Below are positions 30,550 through 37,931 of a stretch of 64,000 bases of DNA, in pieces. This DNA comes from JASHPR01 sp963795055 (lineage in GTDB: Bacteria > Actinomycetota > Actinomycetes > Streptosporangiales > Streptosporangiaceae). The stretch lies in the NCBI GenBank assembly GCA_963795055.1, contig CAWCGJ010000016.1, forward strand, positions 62,001 to 126,000. Direction: 5' to 3'. Below the pieces are notes generated by a model, which saw nothing but the letters and a program-made list of their open reading frames with translations, was not told the DNA's origin and did no database searches. Made by a program: the position numbers and the translations under genes. Positions within the stretch are counted from its first letter, which is position 1, and each line of letters begins with the position of its first letter.

Positions 30550-31062
30550 TTAGCGGTTACGGCGCGCGAGCGGGAACGCGAACCAGAGGCCACCGAACAG
30601 CAACACGATGAACACGGTGATGAGCCAGGCCGGCAGCACCGTGGCCACGGTGCTGGACGCCAGCAGGACGGCAGCGGAGATGGCCAGGCCCACGGCCGCG
30701 AGGCCGAGAGTCGCCATCACGCTGGCCGCCCGCACCAGGGGCTCCTTCTGGCGGCGGCGGAACACCACCCGGTGATAGGCGACCGGTCCCAGCAGCAGCG
30801 CGGTGGCCACGGCGCACAGCACCAGGCTGGCCAGGTACAGGTCATGCTGGGCCTGGCTGAGCCGGGCGAACCTGGCCGTAAACGGCAACGACAGCAGGAA
30901 GCCGAACAGGACCTGCACGCCCAGGCCGGAAATCCGTAGTTCCTGCAGCAGTTCGGCCAGGTTACGGTCGTCTCGCTCGGCTCTGGACTCCTGTCGCGGA
31001 TCCGGGGCCGGCTCCGGCCGCGGATCCGGCCCCGGCGGAACCTGGAGGCGCTCCGGTCCCAT
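30550..31062 (-). CDS. DUF6328-like membrane protein
   Basis: 170 residues. A Pro/Arg/Asp-rich N-terminus (about 35 residues) is followed by NLAELLQELRISGLGVQVLFGFLLSLPF and four membrane helices. LSQAQHDLYLASLVLCAVATALLLGPVAYHRVVFRRRQK fits the DUF6328 core as I recall it. The ATG at 31062 is chosen because GGGAGGTGACCGC lies upstream; the frame is open further but unsupported. On the minus strand, GTTT-N16-GGGTAG (31123-31098) is a good SigB-type promoter candidate 36 bases upstream. The gene is divergent from the enolase-superfamily gene, which has its own similar site. Confidence 0.8.
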   Translation of the reverse strand: MGPERLQVPPGPDPRPEPAPDPRQESRAERDDRNLAELLQELRISGLGVQVLFGFLLSLPFTARFARLSQAQHDLYLASLVLCAVATALLLGPVAYHRVVFRRRQKEPLVRAASVMATLGLAAVGLAISAAVLLASSTVATVLPAWLITVFIVLLFGGLWFAFPLARRNR

Positions 31063-31097
31063 GCGGTCACCTCCCTGCGATGTCCGTGCCTGGGCAG

Positions 31098-31123
31098 CTA
31101 CCCCGGCACGCACCAGGGGAAAC
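31098..31123 (-). promoter_or_regulatory. Candidate SigB-type promoter (GTTT-N16-GGGTAG), DUF6328 gene
   Basis: Minus strand: GTTT 31123-31120, 16-base spacer, GGGTAG 31103-31098. It lies ten bases from the plus-strand site for the next gene, so the two divergent stress promoters are back to back. Confidence 0.55.
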
Positions 31124-31132
31124 GGGCCCCAC

Positions 31133-31157
31133 GTTTGAGAATGGCCAGGCCAGGTAG
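31133..31157 (+). promoter_or_regulatory. Candidate SigB-type promoter (GTTT-N15-AGGTAG), enolase-superfamily gene
   Basis: GTTT 31133-31136, 15-base spacer, AGGTAG 31152-31157. The GTG start at 31169 follows 11 bases later, so the mRNA would have almost no leader, and no good ribosome binding site is seen. Confidence 0.5.
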
Positions 31158-31168
31158 AAGAAAGCGCC

Positions 31169-32341
31169 GTGAGAAAGGCGCACGCTGCCGTGAGAAAGAC
31201 ACACGCTTCAGCTCCCGTCCGGCAGGCCCCGGCGAACGGTAACGGGCCGGCCGTTGAGGACATTGGCGCAGCGGTCTACGTCATTCCGACCGACGCGCCG
31301 GAAGCCGACGGCACGCTGGCCTGGAACGAGACGACGATGGTCCTGGTGACCGCCCGGGCCGGCGGCGAGCTGGGGATCGGCTGGTCCTACGCGGCCGCCG
31401 CGGCTGGGAGCGTCGTAACCGACGTGCTGGCGGGCGTCGTCGCCGGCCGCAGCGCTTTCGACGTCGTGGGCGCGAACGAGGCGATGGCCCGGGCCGTGCG
31501 CAACATCGGCCGCGGGGGCATCGCGGCGACGGCCATATCCGCGGTCGACATCGCGCTGTGGGACCTCAAGGCGCGGCTGCTCGGCCTGCCGGTCGCGAGC
31601 CTGCTCGGCCGGGCGCGCCGGGACGTCCCCGTCTACGGCAGCGGCGGTTTCACCAGCTACGACGAGCACCAGACCCGTGAGCAGCTGTCCGGCTGGGTAC
31701 AGAAGGACGGCATCCCCCGGGTGAAGATCAAGATCGGAGAGTCCTGGGGCGGCAACGAGCGCAGGGACATCGGGCGCGTGGCCCTGGCCCGCGAGGTCAT
31801 CGGCCCGCAGGCCGAGCTCTACGTCGACGCCAACGGCGGGTACACGACCGGCCAGGCCGTTCGGGTGGCGCGCGAGATGGCCGACTACGACGTCACCTGG
31901 TTCGAGGAGCCGGTGTCGTCTCAGGACGCGGCCGGGCTGGCCGCGGTCCGGAGCCAGGTGCGGCCCGATGTCGCGGCCGGAGAATACAGCTGGTCACTGG
32001 CTGACTCGGCGCGGCTGATCACCGCGGGCGCGGTGGACTGCCTGCAGCTCGACGTGACCCGTTGCGGCGGGATCACCGAGTTCCTGCGCGGCGCCGCGCT
32101 CGCCGCGGCGCACAGCATGCAGGTCTCCGGGCACTGCGCCCCCAGCCTGCATGCGCGGGTCGGGATGGCCGTGCCGAACCTGCGCCACGTCGAGTACTTC
32201 CATGACCACCAGCGCATCGAGCGGCTGCTGTTCGACGGGACGCTCGATCCCCAGGGCGGGGCCCTTGTCCCCGACCCTGGCCAGCCGGGACTCGGCCTGC
32301 AGCTGAGAACCGCCGACGCTGAGCGCTACCGGCGGAACTGA
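31169..32341 (+). CDS. Enolase-superfamily enzyme (mandelate racemase/muconate lactonizing group)
   Basis: 390 residues. Motifs: the barrel lysines in VKIKIG (KxK), metal ligands in VDANGGYTTG (Asp), WFEEPV (Glu) and AAGEY (Glu), and a His in VSGHCAPSLHARVG. Together these place it in the MR subgroup, a sugar-acid or related dehydratase/racemase, with substrate unknown. The first 24 residues hold a tandem repeat (VRKAHAA then VRKTHAS), the product of a 21-bp duplication at the start codon, so the N-terminus may begin at either copy. It lies near small stress genes under a SigB-type promoter, an odd context for a catabolic enzyme. Confidence 0.83.
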   Translation: MRKAHAAVRKTHASAPVRQAPANGNGPAVEDIGAAVYVIPTDAPEADGTLAWNETTMVLVTARAGGELGIGWSYAAAAAGSVVTDVLAGVVAGRSAFDVVGANEAMARAVRNIGRGGIAATAISAVDIALWDLKARLLGLPVASLLGRARRDVPVYGSGGFTSYDEHQTREQLSGWVQKDGIPRVKIKIGESWGGNERRDIGRVALAREVIGPQAELYVDANGGYTTGQAVRVAREMADYDVTWFEEPVSSQDAAGLAAVRSQVRPDVAAGEYSWSLADSARLITAGAVDCLQLDVTRCGGITEFLRGAALAAAHSMQVSGHCAPSLHARVGMAVPNLRHVEYFHDHQRIERLLFDGTLDPQGGALVPDPGQPGLGLQLRTADAERYRRN

Positions 32342-32414
32342 TGCACGCCGACCTCCCGCGCGGCCGCGCGACCTTGACCCTGCCGCCCGGCAAAATCCAC
32401 CGGAGGACTGACCG

Positions 32415-32879
32415 ATGAAAACCGCAACCTGCCTGGCCCTGATCGCGATCGGAGCGATCTTGACGTTCGCCGTCACGGCCCACCCCAGCTTCCTGAACCT
32501 GCAGGTCGCCGGCGTGGTCATCATGCTGACGGGTGCCGCCGGGTTGTTCCTGCCCAAGCCCAGCCAGGGATGGCTGCACCGCCGGACGATCCTGCGCCGG
32601 GGTCCCCGCGGCCCCGTCGGTGGCCACGTGGAGGAGACCCGTTACCCGCCGTACGTCATGCTCAACCCCGGGGCCGAGCACAGCGGCCACAACGGCCTGC
32701 AGCCCGGGGACCTCACGGCGGCCGAGGCCGCCGAGCCGGCCGAGCCGGGCGAGGAGACGGCGCCCATCGGCGACCTGCCCGCCGACGACCTGGCCGAGGA
32801 CCTGACGGCGGAGCCGGTAGACCCGGAGCGGCCCGGCACGCCGGTTTCCGAGGTCGTGGAGGAGTACATCGACGAATGA
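32415..32879 (+). CDS. Two-helix membrane protein with acidic C-terminal tail (DUF6458-like)
   Basis: 154 residues. Two hydrophobic helices (about 4-21 and 28-48) sit at the N-terminus. A basic stretch (HRRTILRRGPRG) and a long acidic, Ala/Glu/Pro-rich tail (TAAEAAEPAEPGEETAP, EEYIDE) follow. The membrane part resembles DUF6458, whose members are much shorter. ATG 32415 has CGGAGGACTGACCG upstream. Its TGA overlaps the ATG of the sigma factor gene, so the two are translationally coupled. The tail could be an anchor or docking segment for the sigma factor; this is speculation. Confidence 0.7.
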   Translation: MKTATCLALIAIGAILTFAVTAHPSFLNLQVAGVVIMLTGAAGLFLPKPSQGWLHRRTILRRGPRGPVGGHVEETRYPPYVMLNPGAEHSGHNGLQPGDLTAAEAAEPAEPGEETAPIGDLPADDLAEDLTAEPVDPERPGTPVSEVVEEYIDE

Positions 32880-33472
32880 CCGCCGCCACGAGCACGCCGC
32901 CACGGCTTACCGTACGGGCACGGTCGGGACCCGGCGGGCTGGCCGAGACGCGCTTCGCGGAGGCGCTCGGCTACAGCAGTCACCTGCACGCGATGGCCGC
33001 GCGGATGACCCGCAATCACGCCGACGCCGAGGACCTGGTGCAGGAAACCTACGCCCGCGCCTACGCGTCATTCCACCAGTACCGGGACGGAACCAACCTC
33101 AAGGCGTGGCTGAACCGCATCCTGACGAACGTGTTCATCAGCAGCTATCGCAAGAAGCAGCGGGAACCCGTATCGACCAGCTCGGGGATCCAGGACTGGC
33201 AGCTGGCCCGGGCTCAGTCACACGCCGCCTCGGGCCTGCGGTCGGCCGAAGAGGTGGCCCTGGACCAGATGCCGGACGCCAGCGCGATCGGGGCGCTCCG
33301 GCAGCTTCCCGAGCACTTCCGCATCCCCGTCTACCTGGCTGACGTGGAGGGATTCCGCTACCAGGAGATCGCCGCGATCATGCGCTGCCCGGTCGGCACC
33401 GTGATGTCCCGGCTGCACCGCGGCCGGCGCCGACTCCGGGAATTGCTGGAGCCCGGATCCGCCCGCCGCTAG
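32876..33472 (+). CDS. ECF RNA polymerase sigma factor, SigR/SigH-like
   Basis: 198 residues. Region 2 has MTRNHADAEDLVQETYARAY, then GTNLKAWLNRILTNVFISSYRKKQREP, which is nearly the SigR/SigH signature of actinobacteria. Region 4 carries IPVYLADVEGFRYQEIAAIMRCPVGTVMSRLHRGRRRLRELL. SigR relatives respond to disulfide stress and are held by a zinc anti-sigma factor (RsrA) encoded just downstream. Here no such gene follows; instead a small membrane protein gene comes next after 95 bp. The ATG overlaps the previous stop by four bases. A hairpin at 33526-33545 may end the transcript. Confidence 0.88.
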   Translation: MTAATSTPPRLTVRARSGPGGLAETRFAEALGYSSHLHAMAARMTRNHADAEDLVQETYARAYASFHQYRDGTNLKAWLNRILTNVFISSYRKKQREPVSTSSGIQDWQLARAQSHAASGLRSAEEVALDQMPDASAIGALRQLPEHFRIPVYLADVEGFRYQEIAAIMRCPVGTVMSRLHRGRRRLRELLEPGSARR

Positions 33473-33485
33473 CGGCGGCTGACAT

Positions 33486-33510
33486 GTTTAGCAATCGTTT
33501 TCCAAGGTAG
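33486..33510 (+). promoter_or_regulatory. Candidate SigB-type promoter (GTTT-N15-AGGTAG)
   Basis: GTTT 33486-33489, 15-base spacer, AGGTAG 33505-33510. It precedes the small protein gene at 33568; a short hairpin lies between. Confidence 0.5.
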
Positions 33511-33525
33511 TTAAGGGCGCGCACG

Positions 33526-33545
33526 ATGCCGCAAGAACGCGGCAT
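33526..33545 (+). terminator. Short hairpin, terminator of the sigma factor gene
   Basis: ATGCCGC (33526-33532) and GCGGCAT (33539-33545) pair perfectly around AAGAAC. It lies after the sigma factor stop but downstream of the GTTT/AGGTAG site, so it could also sit in the next gene's leader. Confidence 0.35.
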
Positions 33546-33567
33546 TCCCGTCCGGTAGGTGATTAGC

Positions 33568-33765
33568 ATGCGGATTGGATCGGTCATACTCGTTGTCTGG
33601 CTGATTATCGGTGCCATCGCCGGCGGCCAGCGCAACTACTACAGCGGCTCCGCCGCGAACTGCGCCAAGGCCGGCACGATCGCGGTAACCATTCTGGCCG
33701 GCCCCCTGAACTACGTCGGCGTGAACCCGAAGGTCTCCTGTCAGCTGCCCAAGCCAAGCCAGTGA
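33568..33765 (+). CDS. Small conserved membrane protein, unknown function
   Basis: 65 residues: membrane helix about 3-20 (VILVVWLIIGAIAGG), then QRNYYSGSAANCAKAGTIAVTILAGPLNYVGVNPKVSC. This sequence is a well conserved small protein in Streptomyces-like genomes without a known function. The ATG at 33568 has AGGTGATTAGC upstream. Two Cys residues bracket the second hydrophobic stretch. A SigB-type promoter candidate precedes it, in line with other small membrane proteins of the window. Confidence 0.83.
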   Translation: MRIGSVILVVWLIIGAIAGGQRNYYSGSAANCAKAGTIAVTILAGPLNYVGVNPKVSCQLPKPSQ

Positions 33766-33845
33766 CATCCCGGAGCGGAAAGAACTGAGCAGAAGGCACT
33801 GACCACGAAAGCCAAGCGGAAGGCACTGGGCAGGAGGAACAGCAG

Positions 33846-34187
33846 ATGCTCGCCATCATTGCCGTCATCATTTTCGCTATCGCGTTCATAATCCGGGTCA
33901 CGGCTACGGCGACCGACGCGGTGTTCGCGCCGGCCAGCCTGGTGATCCTGGGACTGATCTGCGTCGCGCTGCACCTGGCCGGCCTCGGCCGGCTGGCGCG
34001 TGCGCCGGTAACCCCATCAGGGGCCGGGACCGCCGCCGGGCTGCGCCTCCCGGCGGCGGTCCCGCTGTATCGGCACCTGCCAAGCTTGGACGTATGCCCG
34101 ACGACATCCTTGACCTGGCCGACCGCCTCTGGCGTGGTGAGGTCCCCAGCAGCGAGTACCACCCGGTTGGCCACCTCGGCGGGCTGA
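33846..34187 (+). CDS. Small membrane protein, 3' end uncertain
   Basis: The first 55 residues form two hydrophobic helices (LAIIAVIIFAIAFIIRV and FAPASLVILGLICVALHLAGLG), resembling small membrane proteins of actinobacteria. ATG 33846 follows GCAGGAGGAACAGCAG. The frame stays open to 34187, through a perfect 15-bp hairpin at 34026-34063 and 94 bases into the MBL hydrolase gene. In another phase a TAA stands at 34009, just before the hairpin. I therefore suspect an indel near 33975-34005 and a real protein of about 55 residues. Confidence 0.55.
   Translation: MLAIIAVIIFAIAFIIRVTATATDAVFAPASLVILGLICVALHLAGLGRLARAPVTPSGAGTAAGLRLPAAVPLYRHLPSLDVCPTTSLTWPTASGVVRSPAASTTRLATSAG
34026..34063 (+). 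terminator. Perfect 15-bp stem terminator hairpin
   Basis: GGGACCGCCGCCGGG at 34026-34040 pairs with CCCGGCGGCGGTCCC at 34049-34063 around an 8-base loop, with no T-tract. It lies 31 bases before the MBL gene start. Confidence 0.65.
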
Positions 34188-35410
34188 CCGAGATCTGTGA
34201 CGGCGTGGCCTTCGCTCCGTCGTTCGCCAACGTGTCGGCGTTCGCCACGCAGGATGGCCTGGTGCTGGTGGATACCGGGAGCTCGCTCGCGGCCGCGGCC
34301 GTGCACTCCGAGCTACGGCGGTGGAGCCGGCAGCGGCTGAACACCGCGGTGTACTCACACGGGCACATCGACCACGTGTTCGGGTTGCCGGCCTGGGAGG
34401 CGGAGTCGGCGGAAAGAGGCTGGCCCGCCCCGGTGGTGGTGGCGCACGAGGCGGTGCCGCGGCGGTTCGACCGGTACCTGCTCACGGCGGGCTACAACGA
34501 GGTGGTCAACCGGCGCCAGTTCGGCCTCAGCGACCTGCGCTGGCCGACCGACTACCGGTACCCGGATCGCACCTACCGCGATGAGCTGCGGCTGGAGGTG
34601 GGCGGCCGCACCTTCCTGCTGCGGCACGAGAAGGGCGAAACCGACGATCACACCGTGACCTGGCTGGCCGACTCCGGGGTGCTGTGCTGCGGCGACCTGT
34701 TCATCTGGGCGTCGCCGAACGCCGGCAACCCGCAGAAGGTGCAGCGCTACCCGAAGGAGTGGGCCGGAGCCCTGCGGCGGATGATCGGGCTGCGGCCGGA
34801 GTACCTGCTGCCCGGTCACGGACTGCCGGTGGTCGGCGCCGACCGGGTGCGGCTGGCCCTGGCCGATACGGCCGACCTGCTGGACGCGCTCGTCGACCAG
34901 ACTCTCGAGGTGATGAACGGCGGCGGCCGCCTGGACGATGCCATCCACTCCGTGCGGCCGCCCGCCGGCCTCCAGGCCCGGCCCTACCTGCGGCCGGTCT
35001 ACGACGAGCCGGAGTTCATCGTCCGCAACACCTGGCGACTCTACGGCGGTTGGTGGGACGGTAACCCGGCCACGCTCAAGCCGGCGCCCGAGCGGGCGCT
35101 GGCCGCCGAGCTGGCCGGCCTGGCCGGAGGCCCCGCGGTGCTGGCCGACCGGGCGCTGGCCCTGGCCGAGCAGGCTCTGGCCGGGCCCGCGGCCGGCGAC
35201 CCGGGCCGTGACGGCGAGCGGGACGGCGACGGCGCGGCCGAAACGGCGCTGCGCCTGGCCGGTCACCTGGCCGAGCTGGCGTGGCTGGCCGCTCCGGGCG
35301 ACGGCGCGATCGGGGAGATTCACCGTCGGGTGTTCACGGCCCGGGCGGACGCCGCGACGTCCACGATGGCCAAGGGGGTCTTCCGCTGGGCCGCCCAGGG
35401 AGGCCGCTAG
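34094..35410 (+). CDS. MBL-fold hydrolase, alkylsulfatase-like
   Basis: 438 residues. Metallo-beta-lactamase fold: metal motif SHGHIDHVFGLP (HxHxDH), further His in ETDDHTVTW and GDLFIW, PGHGLPVVG. C-terminal helices (residues about 250-430) resemble the dimerisation and sterol-carrier-like parts of alkylsulfatases, with RNTWRLYGGWWDGNPATLKP, a typical signature. Substrate is unknown, perhaps a sulfate ester. The ATG at 34094 has no clear ribosome binding site and lies 31 bases after a strong hairpin, so it may have a short or no leader. It is convergent with the DUF1707 gene. Confidence 0.8.
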   Translation: MPDDILDLADRLWRGEVPSSEYHPVGHLGGLTEICDGVAFAPSFANVSAFATQDGLVLVDTGSSLAAAAVHSELRRWSRQRLNTAVYSHGHIDHVFGLPAWEAESAERGWPAPVVVAHEAVPRRFDRYLLTAGYNEVVNRRQFGLSDLRWPTDYRYPDRTYRDELRLEVGGRTFLLRHEKGETDDHTVTWLADSGVLCCGDLFIWASPNAGNPQKVQRYPKEWAGALRRMIGLRPEYLLPGHGLPVVGADRVRLALADTADLLDALVDQTLEVMNGGGRLDDAIHSVRPPAGLQARPYLRPVYDEPEFIVRNTWRLYGGWWDGNPATLKPAPERALAAELAGLAGGPAVLADRALALAEQALAGPAAGDPGRDGERDGDGAAETALRLAGHLAELAWLAAPGDGAIGEIHRRVFTARADAATSTMAKGVFRWAAQGGR

Positions 35411-35467
35411 CGGAGGCTGGAGACCTGCGCGCCGCACGCCGACCCACCGACTAACTACGCGCGGCGA

Positions 35468-35977
35468 TCACCCGGTGCAGCCGCCTACGCTGGGCCGCCG
35501 CGGTGGCTGCCTGCCGGAACGCTTGTCCTGCCAGTTGGCGATGATCGCCCCCACACAAACGATCAGAACGCCCAGGTAGACGAGGAAGCCGACGAGCAGC
35601 AGCTGTCCCATGGCGAAGGCGTTCCAATGGAAACCCAGGAACACCTCATACGCCGACGCGCTCGCATAACCCGCGGTGGCCACTGCGAGCACCCGGCCGG
35701 GCCGCACCACCGGCGGCCCGGCCGGAGCCCCGGCGGGCTCAGACGATTTTGCCGTGGCCAACTCGGCAGGCAGGTCAACGGTGAGGACGGCCAGCTCCGC
35801 GTGGGTCCGCGACGCCAGCGTCTGGCCCACCCGCTGGTCGAGTTCGTCCTTGGTCAGCATGCCCTGCACGAACGCGGCCTTGAGCGTGCCGATCACCCGC
35901 TCGCGGTCGGCGTGCGACGCCCGCAGGCGGCCGTGACCTCCCGCGTCTGCTGCCATCTCGTCACTCGGTTCCGCCAT
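35468..35977 (-). CDS. DUF1707 (SHOCT-like) membrane protein
   Basis: 169 residues. DUF1707 core: LRASHADRERVIGTLKAAFVQGMLTKDELDQRVGQTLASRTHAELAVLTVDLPA. Two C-terminal membrane helices (about 108-155) follow, with a basic Arg/Lys end. These proteins are common in actinobacteria and their role is not known; some bind or localise at the membrane. I pick ATG 35977, since upstream sequence (a 35-residue Arg-rich extension to 36082) is not typical. It is divergent from the GH15 gene. Confidence 0.83.
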   Translation of the reverse strand: MAEPSDEMAADAGGHGRLRASHADRERVIGTLKAAFVQGMLTKDELDQRVGQTLASRTHAELAVLTVDLPAELATAKSSEPAGAPAGPPVVRPGRVLAVATAGYASASAYEVFLGFHWNAFAMGQLLLVGFLVYLGVLIVCVGAIIANWQDKRSGRQPPRRPSVGGCTG

Positions 35978-36098
35978 CTCCGGCGCCTTCCCGCGAACAC
36001 GATCCACACGAAGCGTAACTCGCGCCCTCCAGCTGGCCATCCTGCGGCTTTCTGCGACCGGCGCGTATGAGCCCCCCAACATGGCCTGGCCGGCGGGC

Positions 36099-36123
36099 GC
36101 ATGGACCGTAGCCCGCTGGGTAG
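36099..36123 (+). promoter_or_regulatory. Possible SigB-type promoter of GH15 gene
   Basis: GCAT (36099-36102), 15-base spacer and GGGTAG (36118-36123), six bases before the GTG at 36130, which would make the mRNA leaderless. The -35 match is loose, so this is weaker than the GTTT sites. Confidence 0.3.
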
Positions 36124-36129
36124 CGGGCG

Positions 36130-37893
36130 GTGATGCCCGAATTTCACCCGCACGTGCTGCGTGACTACGCGCTGATCGCCGACGGAGAGCGCGGCGCGCT
36201 GGTCAGCCCCCGGGGCGACATCGTCTGGATGTGCGCCCCGCGGTGGGACTCCGACGCGGTCTTCTCCTCCCTGATCGGCGGCGGCGGCGTCTACGCGGTC
36301 ACGCCGGCCCACACGTTCGTCTGGGGCGGCTACTACGAGGAAGGCACGCTGATCTGGCGCAGCCGCTGGATCACCGCGGACGGCGTCACCGAATGCCACG
36401 AGGCGCTCGCGTTCCCGGGCGAGCCGGGCCGCGTGGTGGTGCTCCGCCGGATCGTGGCCCGCACGTGCCCCGCGGAGGTCGAGATCGTCCTGGACCTGCG
36501 GGCCGGCTTCGGTCGGCACGGGCTGAGGTCGGTTAAGCACAACGGGCCCGGCACGTGGACGGGCCGGTCCGGTGACCTGCATGTGCGCTGGTCCGGTGAC
36601 GTAGCCGAGGCGAAGGTGCACCGTGCCGGGCCGGGTTCGGTGCTGGCCCTGAACCTGACCGTGCCCCCCGGGGAGGACCGCGATCTCGTCCTGGAGCTTT
36701 CCGCCGAGCCGCTGCGCGACGAGCCGCCCGACGCGGCCCGGCTGTGGGGCGCCACGCGGGAACGCTGGGCGCAGGCCGCACCGCCGCTGAACGACGTCGT
36801 GGCCGCGCGGGACGCCCGGCACGCGCACGTGGTGCTGTGCGGGCTGACCAGCGCGGGCGGCGGGATGGTCGCGGCCGCCACCACCAGCCTGCCCGAGCGG
36901 GCCGAGGAGGGGCGCAACTACGACTACCGGTACGCCTGGATCCGCGACCAGGTCTACGCCGGCCGGGCGGCGGCCGCCGCGGGCTGCTATTCGCTCCTCG
37001 ACGACGCGGTGCGGTTCATCGCCGGCCGGCTGCACGACGACGGCCCGAAGCTGGTCCCGGCCTACACCGTGGACGGCAGGCCCGTGCCGGACCAGCACGA
37101 GCTCGACCTGCCCGGCTACCCCGGCGGGTTCGACCTGGTCGGCAACTGGGTGAACCGCCAGTTCCAGCTCGACGCCCTCGGCGAGTCACTGCTCCTGCTG
37201 GCCGCGGCCGGCGAGCACGACCGGCTCGACTCCGACGGGAGGAAGGCGGCCGAGATCGCCGCCGAAGCGATCGCGCAGCGCTGGCGCGAGCCCGACGCCG
37301 GGATCTGGGAGATCGACAACCAGCCGTGGACGCACAGCCGGCTGATCTGCGCGGCCGGGCTGCGGGCCGCGGCCCGCTGCTGCACCACCGAGCCACAGGC
37401 CTCGGAGTGGTCCGGGCTCGCCGACGTCATCGTGGCGGACACCGCGCAGCACGCGGTGCACCCGTCCGGGCGGTGGCAGCGCTCCCCGGACGACGCGGGC
37501 CTGGACGCCGCGCTGCTGATGCCGGCCGTCCGCGGAGGGGTGGCGGCCGACGATCCGCGCAGCATCGAGACGCTGCGCGCCTACCTGGCCGAGCTGACTC
37601 AGGATGGCTACGCCTACCGGTTCCGGCACGACCAACGGCCGCTGGGCGACGCCGAGGGCGCGTTCCTGCTGTGCGGGTTCGTCCTGGCGCTGGCCCTGCA
37701 GCAGCAGGGCCGGGAACTGGAGGCCGCCCGCTGGTTCGAGCGCAACCGGGCCGCGTGCGGCTCGCCCGGCCTGTACGCCGAGGAGTACGACGTCTCCGAG
37801 CGCCAGCTGCGGGGGAACCTGCCGCAGGCGTTCGTGCACGCGATGCTCCTGGAGTGCGCCGCCCGGCTGGCGTCGCCCTGGCACGCGCTGTGA
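36130..37893 (+). CDS. GH15 glucoamylase/trehalase-like enzyme
   Basis: 587 residues. The N-terminal beta-sandwich (YALIADGERGALVSPRGDIVWMCAPRWDS) and the (alpha/alpha)6 barrel match actinobacterial GH15 enzymes, which act on starch-type or trehalose substrates. The catalytic pair should be the Glu in IWEIDNQPWTHS (general acid) and that in LYAEEYDVSERQLRGNLPQAFVHAMLL (general base). YDYRYAWIRDQVYA is also typical. The GTG at 36130 or the ATG at 36133 could start it. Together with TreX/TreY/TreZ and GH65 it would complete a cycle of trehalose or glycogen use. Actinobacterial GH15 trehalases exist, so trehalase activity is possible. Confidence 0.85.
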   Translation: MMPEFHPHVLRDYALIADGERGALVSPRGDIVWMCAPRWDSDAVFSSLIGGGGVYAVTPAHTFVWGGYYEEGTLIWRSRWITADGVTECHEALAFPGEPGRVVVLRRIVARTCPAEVEIVLDLRAGFGRHGLRSVKHNGPGTWTGRSGDLHVRWSGDVAEAKVHRAGPGSVLALNLTVPPGEDRDLVLELSAEPLRDEPPDAARLWGATRERWAQAAPPLNDVVAARDARHAHVVLCGLTSAGGGMVAAATTSLPERAEEGRNYDYRYAWIRDQVYAGRAAAAAGCYSLLDDAVRFIAGRLHDDGPKLVPAYTVDGRPVPDQHELDLPGYPGGFDLVGNWVNRQFQLDALGESLLLLAAAGEHDRLDSDGRKAAEIAAEAIAQRWREPDAGIWEIDNQPWTHSRLICAAGLRAAARCCTTEPQASEWSGLADVIVADTAQHAVHPSGRWQRSPDDAGLDAALLMPAVRGGVAADDPRSIETLRAYLAELTQDGYAYRFRHDQRPLGDAEGAFLLCGFVLALALQQQGRELEAARWFERNRAACGSPGLYAEEYDVSERQLRGNLPQAFVHAMLLECAARLASPWHAL

Positions 37894-37931
37894 CCGGACC
37901 GCATCCGACCGACGAGAAAGGACACAGATCC

